Shown here: positions 36,815 through 46,285 of the stretch, one piece after another | How positions within the stretch are numbered: position 1 is the stretch's first letter | How the letters are laid out: every line of letters starts with the position of its first letter | NCBI GenBank assembly: GCA_029465975.1 | Contig: CM055756.1 | Coordinates: 1,158,470 to 1,222,469, forward strand | Length of the DNA stretch: 64,000 nucleotides | Direction of reading: 5' to 3' | Source: Dallia pectoralis | Lineage: Eukaryota > Chordata > Actinopteri > Esociformes > Umbridae | The notes under the pieces: generated by a model | Seen by the model: the letters and a program-made list of their open reading frames with translations, nothing else | The model's database searches: none | Told to the model about the DNA's origin: nothing | Program-made: the position numbers and the translations under genes

Positions 36815-37785
36815 GAGCTATGGCTTAACCCTAGAAGACCAGCAAACAGTTGATGCTGCTATGGCATGACTTAACCCTAGAAGACCAGCAAACAGTTGAT
36901 GCTGCTATGGCATGACTTAACCCTAGAAGACCAGCAAACAGTTGATGCTGCTATGGCATGACTTAACCCTAGAAGACCAGCAAACAGTTGATGCTGCTAT
37001 GGCATGACTTAACCCTAGAAGACCAGCAAACAGTTGATGCTGCTATGGCATGACTTAACCCTAGAAGACCAGCAAACAGTTGATGCTGCTATGGCATGAC
37101 TTAACCCTAGAAGACCAGCAAACAGTTGATGCTGCTATGGCATGACTTAACCCTAGAAGACCAGCAAACAGTTGATGCTGCTATGGCATGACTTAACCCT
37201 AGAAGACCAGCAAACAGTTGATGCTGCTATGGCATGACTTAACCCTAGAAGACCAGCAAACAGTTGATGCTGCTATGGCATGACTTAACCCTAGAAGACC
37301 AGCAAACAGTTGATGCTGCTATGGCATGACTTAACCCTAGAAGACCAGCAAACAGTTGATGCTGCTATGGCATGACTTAACCCTAGAAGACCAGCAAACA
37401 GTTGATGCTGCTATGGCATGGCTTAACCCTAGAAGACCAGCAAACAGTTGATGCTGCTATGGCATGACTTACCCCTAGTAGACCAGCAAACAGTTGATGC
37501 TGCTATGGCATGACTTAACCCTAGAAGACCAGCAAACAGTTGATGCTGCTATGGCATGACTTAACCCTAGAAGACCAGCAAACAGTTGATGCTGCTATGG
37601 CATGACTTAACCCTAGAAGACCAGCAAACAGTTGATGCTGCTATGGCATGACTTACCCCTAGTAGACCAGCAAACAGTTGATGCTGCTATGGCATGACTT
37701 ACCCCTAGTAGACCAGCAAACAGTTGATGCTGCTATGGCATGACTTAACCCTAGAAGACCAGCAAACAGTTGATGCTGCTATGGC
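36815..37785 (+). repeat. 46-bp tandem array inside hAT transposase exon 2
   Basis: 21 copies of a 46-bp unit ('ggcatgacttaaccctagaa' within it). In the proper frame one copy codes for WHDLTLEDQQTVDAAMA, part of the transposase. The spacing is constant (first and last 'ttaaccctag' are 920 bp apart, 20 x 46). Since 46 is not a multiple of three, each copy shifts the frame and introduces a stop. Variants 'ttacccctagtag' mark sub-blocks near 37470 and 37650-37710. Confidence 0.97.
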
Positions 37786-38730
37786 AAAGAAACAGTGCCT
37801 GCAGTGTTTTGCACACACATTGCAGCTAGTTGTGGGAGACGGTTTGAAAGACACAAAAGCGGCATGTCCTTCGCTCTCCAAGTTATCAAAACTTAGCTCC
37901 CTGCTCCACACAAGCACAACATTTAAAGACATCTTCGATGGTGAATTTGGGGAGCACAGAGGCATCCCTGCTGCAGTGAGCACGAGGTGGAATTCCACAC
38001 TGCGGCAGGTGAAAGCAGTCCTTCATTGTGATCAGCAAAAGCTCTGCGCAGTTCTTGAGAAGGCCGCGCATAAAGAACTGTCATTCACACCACGAGAGTG
38101 GAATCTGCTGAAGGAGTTGTTGGACATCTTGAAACCGTTCGGAGAAGCAACTGATTTGACGCAGGGGGAGAAAGTCATTACAATCAGTGCAGTTGTTCCA
38201 TCCGTCTTGTCCCTCAATCACCATCTTGAGAAGCCGAAGCCTCAAGTTGGTTTCCTGAGCGGCCTGGTCAGAGGTCTGCAGGCATCCCTGAAAAAAAGAT
38301 TTCTTGGGATCTTCATTAATGTGAAAATGGCCCAGTCTGAAGAAGGGATCACTGCCCCCTTTTCAGACACAGTCTACCTGAAAGCAGCTGCCTTGGATCC
38401 AGCCTTTTGTCTTCTGTGGATTGAGCCCCATGTGCTGGTCAACCGTGACATCAAGGCAGAGGTGGCACAACGAGTTAAAGGTAAATATTATTGATTTGCA
38501 ATGCAACTTAATCTGATCTAGGAACTAATGTGATATTAATCTGACTTTAACAATAATAACAATGTTCAGTCTTGCACAGAACCATTAACATCAGTAATGG
38601 TAATAAGGGCTCTTTTCTTTCTGCTGTTGTGACATGTTTTTTTTTAGAGGACATGGGAGGAGAAGGGCTGTTTGCTGCATACCATAAGAGGGATGTGGGG
38701 ACCCCACCAGCAGTACAGCTAAGTCACTAC

Positions 38731-39122
38731 TGTCACAATTCCATCTGGGACCACGCCCCTGGCAGAGGTGTCCCAGTGTCATCTCTCTTCGTCGCCGGTC
38801 TTCTAGCTGCCATTGTCCAAAATCCCACTGCACACGAACGCATCCCTGGACTGTCTTGGCCTATTGTGCACACCTGTGCCTCATGTCCTGATTGCCATGT
38901 GTGTGTATATAAGCCTCCTCATTACTCTGTGTCCTTGTCCAGTATTGTTTGGTGTTACGCGTGTGTGCTGCATTTTGACATTAAGAGAACTGTTTAGTTC
39001 TGTTACCTCATTTCGTACATTACGTTTAGAGCCTGATGTTACCAGTATCTTTTGTTAATTAAAACTTTGGTTTTTCAAACACCACCTCCGCCTTTTGGTT
39101 CCTGCTTTTCCACGCCGTGACA
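38731..39122 (+). mobile_element. Solo-LTR-like insertion in the hAT transposase gene, perfect TSD
   Basis: 392 bp, starting 'tgtcacaattcc' and ending 'cacgccgtgaca', flanked by ACTAC on both sides (38726-38730, 39123-39127). It carries a TATA-like 'tatataag' near 38906 and a polyadenylation-like ATTAAA at 39058, followed by a C-rich end. It interrupts the coding exon exactly, and the reading frame matches on either side when one ACTAC is discounted. No coding sequence of its own. Confidence 0.88.
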
Positions 39123-39368
39123 ACTACATTGACATGGCAGAAGGACAGAATGCCCTTTTGTTCTGGGCACTGAACAGCAAGACTCTTCCTTCACTCTTTC
39201 AAGTAGCCATCCGAGTCTTGGCAGTGCCTGCTTCTAGTGCTCCAGTGGAGCGAGTTTTCAGCCATGGTGGCATCATTCTGCGTCCCCATCGTGCGCAAAT
39301 GACTGACAGACTTTTGGCCAATTTGATCTTTTGCAAATGCAATGCAGTATAGGAGCCTCCCTCCACCT

Positions 39369-40015
39369 GTCCACAGCACGCATGCGCACACTCACTCTCT
39401 GCTCATCACCTGTCCACACAGCTCAATCACTCACTCACTCTCTGCTCATCATCTGTCCACACAGCTCACTCACTCTCTGCTCATCACCTGTCCACACAGC
39501 TCAATCACTCACTCACTGCTCATCACCTGTCCACACAGCTCAATCACTCACTCACTCTCTGCTCATCATCTGTCCACACAGCTCACTCACTCTCTGCTCA
39601 TCACCTGTCCACACAGCTCAATCACTCACTCACTGCTCATCACCTGTCCACACAGCTCACTCACTCTCTGCTCATCACCTGTCCACACAGCTCACTCACT
39701 CACTCTCTGCTCATCACCTGTCCACACAGCTCACTCACTCACTCTCTGCTCATCACCTGTCCACACAGCTCACTCACTCACTCTCTGCTCATCACCTGTC
39801 CACACAGCTCACTCACTCACTCTCTGCTCATCACCTGTCCACACAGCTCAATCACTCACTCTCTGCTCATCACCTGTCCACACAGCTCAATCACTCACTC
39901 TCTGCTCATCACCTGTCCACACAGCTCACTCACTCTCTGCTCATCACCTGTCCACACAGCTCACTCACTCTCTGCTCATCATCTGTCCACACAGCTCACA
40001 CACACACACTCTCTC
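39369..40015 (+). repeat. 35-43-bp minisatellite in the hAT 3' region
   Basis: About 16 copies of 'ctctgctcatcacctgtcca' plus 'cacagctcactcactcact', with the CACT part varying in number. It lies after the transposase stop and before the 3' terminal region. Frames of 243-258 residues across it are Ser/His/Thr repeats and are not genes. Confidence 0.93.
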
Positions 40016-40376
40016 ACACACACACACACGGACTGAAGTTGCTGTGCATTGTTCTAGTGCAATATGCTGTTGAAAAGTTTAAATGTTCTGTTTTTTACTG
40101 TACTTGATTAATGTAATTGTATAAAAAGATGTTTAAATAAATACAAATCTTATAGACATGCATGATTTGTATACATTTTATTTCTGTGGTAAGAGGACTT
40201 GAAATGACTCGAAACTGAAATGGTAGGACTTTGGACTCGACTTGAGACTTATTGGCTTTGACTTGTGACTCGACTTGGGACTTGCCTCATCTTTGACTCG
40301 ACTTGACTCGGGACTCAAGGGCAAAGACTTGAGATTTACTTGTGACTTGCATAACAATGACTTTGTCCCACCTCTG

Positions 40377-41090
40377 CGAGGTGCTGATGACCCTTGGTCG
40401 GGTGGTGAGTAAAGGGTGTCAGGTGAGGTTCTCTTGGGTGCCGGCACACGTGGGGGTCGTAGGAAATGAGGCGGTGGATAGAGTGGCAAAGAAGGCTCTA
40501 AGAGAGGATGTGGTTACTTTGGGGGTAATATGGAGTAAAGGGGAGGCGAAGTCTATGATTTGGGCAAAGATGATGGAGAGGTGGCAGGTGCAGTGGGATG
40601 AAGAGCTAAAGGGTCGACATCTTTACCGGATTCAGAGGAAGGTTGGGGGGAGACGGATGCTAGGGGGTGGAAGGGGGAGGGGGCCGTTATTACTAGGATG
40701 AGAATAGGGCATAGCAGGTTAAATGGGTCTCTGTATAGGATAGGGAAACGTCCAACAGGTGGGCGTGATCAATGTGGGGTTGAGGAGACAGTAGAGCATG
40801 TGTTGGAAGAGTGTGGGCAGTATGAGAGAGAGAGAGGACGTATGAGGGAGAGGTTAAGAGAGGGTGGAATGCAGGAGTTCATTATGCAGAACATTCTTAG
40901 GGGTGTGGAAGGAGAAGGTCGTTTTGGAGTGGTGTGTGAATATTTGAGGGCTACTGGGTTAATGGGGAGGATATAAGAATGTTGTGTCTCTGTCCCACAC
41001 TCCAGTACAGGTGGGGGCGGTAATGCACCATAAATGTTGGATGCCAACCACCGGTAAAAACCAAAAAACCAAACCAAACCAGTTGTTGGC
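40377..41090 (+). pseudogene. RNase-H LINE copy A, downstream fragment: end of RNase H, zinc-knuckle tail, 3' UTR
   Basis: Continues copy A after the hAT: VRFSWVPAHVGVVGNEAVDRVA (about 40420-40485) is the last RNase H block, followed by a basic linker. A frame change near 40690 leads to a Cys/His tail (CGVEETVEHVLEEC, 40776-40820), and ORF2 ends in YLRATGLMGRI with stop at about 40974. The 3' UTR includes 'ccacactccagtacaggtgg', shared with copy B, and ends in an A/C-rich tail. The class is I-like/Jockey superfamily (RNase H after RT). Confidence 0.85.
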
Positions 41091-42112
41091 TTTACCTTAA
41101 AAAATCTATTGACATCTGGTATATCTGATAGCATTGTCAGTAAGTACCTCAATGTTTAATGTTTATTTACAACTTGTAGTGATATATTTTGTAAACCAAA
41201 CTAATTTTAATGTATGCACTTTTGGTATAAGTTTAGCAACCTGACAATCTAGATTGCATTAAGACATAAATGCCAAGATATATTGTTTAAGTAAGATGAT
41301 CATTTGTTTGGCTCTTTTCATTTGTTATAGATTTCTTGTGTTAAAGATAAATGCTCCAATTATATATGATGTCAAAGTGTATTTACAAGTATGTTTGCTT
41401 TGCATTTTCCAGTTTCACCATTTGTTAGTCAATAAACCTGTGGACTGAGTAAAAACTCTCTTCAGAGTATTTGATGAAGAAAAGGCATTTAACTGACTGT
41501 CAAAATATGTACAGTACACATAGTACAAATATGTACAGTACACACAATCAGTGCCTTAATATCTACACCCTAGTACAAAGGTAGACACACAAATAGAAAT
41601 ATGTATGTGTCTTAATATCTACACCCTAGTACAAAGGTAGACACACAAATAGAAATATCACTTCAGCATGTACTAAATTTACAAATGTCATACATCCTGT
41701 TTCCTGTACCCACTGTGCCACACTGACTGTGTGCCTCAGATATACACTAAAGACGTGTCGTTTGTTCCACTCTGTATTGCCTATTCATATTGCCTATTCC
41801 TGCTCTAGCCTTTCTAGTGACTGATTGTAACTGTGATAAAGAACAGCAATATGATGTCCGCCACAGGTTTATACAATCTATTGTCACATACCTGACCTGG
41901 ATAACAATACCTCTGGCTCATAGACACTTGGGTCATTCTCTCCAAACTGTCATTTTGTTGTCAGTTTGACATTTTGTTATAACATCAGTAATTACTATCA
42001 TTAGTATTATTATTCTCGTTAGTGTTTCAGAAGTTCAGTGGTGAAACACAATTGTTTTGTAACAGTTTATTATTAGTGTTTTAGCAGTTCGCAATGGCTG
42101 GTGAAATGGCAT
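41091..42112. other. AT-rich spacer with one 56-bp tandem duplication
   Basis: A direct duplication with period 56 ('cttaatatctacaccctagt') starts at 41555 and 41611. No gene is seen. Confidence 0.5.
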
Positions 42113-42210
42113 TGTCACGCGATAGAGGACTGGAGCCAGATGCAGATTACAATACCTTGATTTTATTGAATACAGCCGAAACATGTATCTAGAAAATGTA
42201 GACAGTATCT
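42113..42210 (-). mobile_element. Fragment of LTR-like element
   Basis: The plus strand starts 'tgtcacgcgatagaggactg', then 'gagccagatgcagatta' and 'gattttattgaataca' (a reversed polyadenylation signal). This is the same plan as 24331-24675; the other end is not found. Confidence 0.45.
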
Positions 42211-42449
42211 AACTGCTTCTAAGTAATGTAATGCCTCCAGTGGCATTCAACCACTGGGGGCTTAGCAAGTGCTATTGAGCAAAGATTTTCTCCTGCTTTA
42301 CTTCAATTGAAGGGATTTGATCCATGTACCAAGCTGAGCAGTTGATGAGTTTTTAGGGGAACTTCCCCATTTCATTTGCTCTGCCCCCACACCATTAACT
42401 AGTGACTTTGTAAGTGACATATTTCATTTCATCAACATAATCTCCTAGT

Positions 42450-43190
42450 TGATCGAACATTCATTCAAGAAATTGCTATTGCAGTTGGTTCTGGTAATCC
42501 TGTTCAAAAGTCAATTGAAAAAGGTTGCCTTCTTAGCACTGCTCATCAGAGGAAGCAATATTACAAAAAGCATTTCTGTGTTGTAGAGCCAATTGAATAC
42601 ATACTCAATCCTAAACAGAGACACACTTTCCAGTATGTCCCAATATTGAAGTCCTTCCAGCAGCTTTTAAGTAGACAGGAAATTGTTGATGTAATTATAG
42701 AAATTCATAAGGGACATATTAATATTGGACCATCGTATCATCAACACAAATCCCCTAGATATGGCTCAAATTTGAAGGAAAACTGTTTTCTTTCAGGAGA
42801 AGAGCTAAGGATACTGTAAAGTGTTTATGCAGATGATTTCAAAATTTCTAATTCCATTGGAACATCTCGGAAAATCTTTATCATCCATCAATTTAGCAGT
42901 TCTGTGCAAGAGCGATGATGTAAAAGCCTATGGTTACAATAAGGACTTAGAACCTTTTCTATGAGATCTAAAAACTTTGGAGGAACTTGGTGTTTATATC
43001 CCTCTGATTAGTGCCTCTGCCAAGGGTACTGTGCAAAGTGTAGTGGCAGACAATCTCGGCGCTCATGGCATAGCCGGTTTCATTGAGTTTTTCAGGAGAA
43101 TACTATTGTAGGTTTTGCACAAGAAAGAGCTTGCATCTGGTGTTTTCAGCCTAAGAACAAAAGAGCTTATGGACTTCAATGACATAATTG
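42450..43190 (+). pseudogene. EnSpm/CACTA-like transposase-type remnant (tentative)
   Basis: Translating piecewise gives YVPILKSFQQLLSRQEIVDV (about 42636), VYADDFKISNSIGTSRK (about 42825), DDVKAYGYNKDLEPFL (about 42915), LGVYIPLISASAKGTVQSVV (about 42989) and SGVFSLRTKEL (about 43140). This series of blocks is familiar from uncharacterised fish proteins that I associate with CACTA-like transposons, and the order is preserved. In-frame stops (42818, 42962, 43109) and a small loss near 42872 show decay. It is cut off by the LINE insertion at about 43200. The class is uncertain; the existence of a decayed coding sequence is more certain. Confidence 0.5.
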
Positions 43191-43204
43191 AACTGGTTGT
43201 TTTT

Positions 43205-46200
43205 TAATGCTCATAATGAAATATGGGGATGTGGACACACTGATGGTAATGGGGCTGTGGTAGAGAAATATATTCAGGGTTGTGGGAAGGTATGTGTTAA
43301 TGATGGGGGTGGTACAAGGGTAAATGTAGTTACAGGGACTGAATCATGTTTAGATTTAATGTGGGTGTCTGCGTCTATGTCAGGGAGGTGTGAGTGGCGA
43401 GTGATGAGAGACTCTACTGTAGGGAGTGACCACTACCCCATTGTTGGTAGGTTTGAGGTTGGTGTGTGTATGGAGAGCAGAGGGCATGTCATGAGGTGGT
43501 GTTTTGAGAAGGCTAACTGGGATAAGTTTCAGTATTTGTGTGAAAGGGAGGGGTGGGAGTTGACGTTGGAGGGATCAGTTAATGAATGTGCCCAGGAACT
43601 GACAAGTATGCTAGTGGCAGCAGCAGAGGTGGCTATTCCAGTCAGTAAGGGAGGTGGTAGGAGGAGGGTGGTACCGTGGTGGACTGATGAGTGTTCCAAA
43701 AGAGTACGTGAGAGGGATAAGGCGTTTAGGGCACTGAGGAGAAGCATGTCAGATACGAAAGTATTGGAGTATCAATGTAGAAGGGCCGAGGCTAGGAGAA
43801 CGGTAAAGAGGGCTAAAAGGGACGCATGGCGTGAGTTCTGCTCTACCATTGGGAGGGGGACGGACATTGGCAGGGTGTGGAAAATGTTTAGGAAGATGTT
43901 GGGTAAAGGAGGAAATGCGGAAATACCAGTGTTTGTGGTGGGGCGTGCTATTGCTATGACAGGTAAGGAAAAGGCCGGATGCGCTTGGGGTAGCGTTTGC
44001 GAAGGTTCACAGTGGTGATCACCTATGTGAGGAGAGTAAGAGGAGGAGATGTGAGATGTTAAAACAGAAGGGAGACGTGTTGTTGAAGAAGGCAGTGACA
44101 GGTGAGGTGATGGATGCTGAATTCACTAGGTTTGAGCTGACGAGGGCATTGGTGGGATGTAGGCGTTCGGCACCGGGAGAGGATAAGGTATGCTACGAGA
44201 TGGTGAAGAAGGCCCCGGATAATGTAAAGGAAGCTATAGTAGGGCTGTTCAACAAGGTGTGGAGGTCTGGGGTGCTGCCGGACGGGTGGAAGCAGGCGGT
44301 AGTGCTGCCGTTTGCCATACCGGGAAAGATCCAGGGAAGGTGGATAGCTACAGGCCAATAGCTTTGACCTCCAATTTATGTAAGCTGATGGAAAAGATGA
44401 TTGTAAAAAGGTTGATGTTCTTCCAGGAGAGTAGGGGCTTGATGAGTGAAGCGCAGAGTGGGTTCAGGAGAGGGAGGTCCACTATGGATGCACTGGTGGT
44501 GGTTAGTACAGAGATTGCCAAGGCTATTGCTATGAAGGAGAAGATGGTGGTGGTGTACTTTGATATAGAGAAGGCGTATGATACTATGTGGAGGGAGGGG
44601 GTATTAATTAAGTTGAGTGCATTGGGTGTTAAGGGCAGAATGTATAATTGGATTCTGGATTTCTTGTTTGATAGGTACATACAGGTGAGGGTTGGGACGA
44701 TATTGTCAAGGAGGTATGAGGTTGTAAATGGTACCCCACAGGGCAGTGTCATTAGCCCTGTGTTGTTTACATTAATGATTGATGATGTGTTTAGGTATGT
44801 AGGGAGAGGTATGGGTGTGGCACTGTATGCAGATGATGGGGCATTGTGGAAGAGAGGCAGGAATGAGAAGTTTGTGATGAGGAAGATGCAAGAGGCGGTG
44901 GGTGTGGTGGAAGACTGGTCCAAGACATGGGGTTTTAGGATGTCAGTGGCTAAATCTTGTTTCATGGTGTACTCTAGGCGGATGGTGGGTGAGGTTCGGT
45001 TATATATGTATGGACAGGAATTAGGAAGGGTGTTAGAGTTTAAGTATTTGGGGTTGTGGTTTGATGAGAGGCTTACGTGGAGGAGACATGTGGAGGTTAT
45101 AGAGCAGAAGTGTAGGAAGGTGCTGAATCTGATGAGGGCAGTGGCAGGTGTAGATTGGGTGGCAGATAGGAAGACACTGTTGTGTATGTATCAGGCACTG
45201 GTTAGATCCACGATGGACTATGGGTGTTTTATTTATGGTGCTGCAGCCAAGACGGTGCTACAGCGATTGGACAGGGTGCAATCACGTGCACTAAGGCTAT
45301 GTGTGGGGGCTATCAGGACCACTCCGGTGGTGGTGTTGCAGGTGGACACAGGGGAACTGCCATTGAGCTTGAGGAGGGACAAGTTGGCACTGGCGTATTA
45401 GGTCAGATTGAAGGGGTGTGCTAAAAGCCACACTGCGGTTGTGTCAACTAGGGAGTGTTGGGAGAGGGACAAGGCTAGTCTGAGGATGTATGGGTGGACA
45501 ATTGGGCAGAAAGTGATAGAGTACGGCTTGGAGGGGATAGAGGTAGGTCCGGCGATTGCATTAGGGCCTATCCCTGCGTGGATGTTTCCGACGCCAAGTG
45601 TGGATGTGGGCATGATGCTGGAGAGGAGGGAGTGGGGAGAGGGGGACATGAGTGTGTGTGTTGAGAGGTATGTCTGCAAACATGTTTATGGGTTTGTAAG
45701 GGTGTATACTGATGGGTCTAAGGTAGTGAATGGTGGTAGAGTGGGTGCAGGAGTGCATGTCCCTGAGTTCAGTGTGAGTGTCTGTCAAAGAGTCACTGAT
45801 AATGTGTCGGTGTATACAGCAGAGATGGTGGCTGTGATCATTGGGTTGAGATGGGTGGAGGATGTGGCACCATGTAGGGTGGTGATATGTTCAGACTCAG
45901 CAGCAGTGTTGAGTAGTGTAATGGATGGTAGGTCTGATAGGGAGGACATACTGGGTGAAATGATGGGGATATTGCTGAGGTTGGAGAGACAGGGGGTAGT
46001 GGTGAGGTTTTGTTGGGTGCCCGCTCATGCTGGAGTGGAGGGTAACGAGGTGGCTGACCTGGTGGCAAAGAGTGCTGTAAGGAGGACTGAGGTGGATGTC
46101 AGGGTGGCGTTGGGGCGCAGGGAGGTTGAGTTGTTGATTCGAGAAGCAGGGATTGCAGTGTGGAAGAGACAGTGGGGAGAAGGTGGTAAAGGCAGGCACT

Positions 46201-46285
46201 TCCGGGGTATACATAGGTCAGTGAGGGAGGTTGTGGGCATGATAGGAAGTTTGTCTGTGGGAGGTATGATATGGATAGGGAGGTT
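43205..46285 (+). pseudogene. LINE ORF2: APE endonuclease (partial), reverse transcriptase, RNase H
   Basis: The endonuclease remnant starts at FNAHNEIWGCGHTDGNG and includes the SDHYPI catalytic block (about 43420). RT shows YRPIALTSNLCKLMEKMI, the catalytic FDIEKAYDTMW (about 44560), NGTPQGSVISPVLF (about 44730) and YADD at 44826-44837. RNase H shows VYTDGSK (about 45705), TAEM, CSDSAAVL and WVPAHAGVEGNEVAD (about 46015), so all its acidic residues are kept. Lesions are few: frame changes near 44000-44050 and 44310-44330 and one in-frame TAG at 45399-45401, probably from Trp TGG. Frames are otherwise long, so this copy is younger than copy A. Confidence 0.93.

Larger units (their letters stand above)
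35239..39352 (+). pseudogene. hAT transposase with BED zinc finger (ZBED1-like), disrupted
   Basis: Catalyses cut-and-paste transposition in an intact element. Exon 1 (35239-35390) encodes a BED finger (CKTCGSK...FVRHMKLH) and ends at 'gaaag' with donor GTAAGT. Exon 2 starts at 36181 after 'ctgttacag', runs through the hAT core (VSVTVDIWSDRKMRGFLGVT, DYIISDNAANM, CFAHTLQLVV, VSTRWNSTL) and ends at 38480 with a GTAAAT donor. Exon 3 starts at 38648 and ends at the stop 39350-39352. It carries the C-terminal dimerisation motif (PASSAPVERVFSHGG, LLANLIFCKCN). Lesions: a one-base loss near 36472 giving a stop; 21 copies of a 46-bp exon segment (36815-37785); and a 392-bp insertion in exon 3. This copy cannot make transposase. 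Confidence 0.92.
34843..40376 (+). mobile_element. Complete hAT transposon (BED-finger type) with perfect 8-bp TSD
   Basis: 5534 bp. The flanking octamer CGAGGTGC is identical at 34835-34842 and 40377-40384. Terminal inverted repeats begin CAGAGGTG on both sides (34843; reverse complement at 40376). Both ends carry dense subterminal motifs of the ACTCGA/GACTTG kind (34850-35010 and 40195-40345), a usual arrangement for transposase binding sites. The interior holds a spliced BED-finger transposase gene, a 46-bp array, a nested LTR-like insertion and a 3' minisatellite. It is inserted in the RNase H domain of a LINE. Confidence 0.95.

Noticed and set aside
39331..40107. 243-258-residue frames after the hAT transposase stop
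   Set aside because: They run through a CACT-type minisatellite; composition is Ser/His/Thr repeats without a domain.
44348..46240. Minus-strand frames of 71-205 residues
   Set aside because: Antisense shadows of LINE copy B ORF2, which has clear catalytic motifs on the plus strand.
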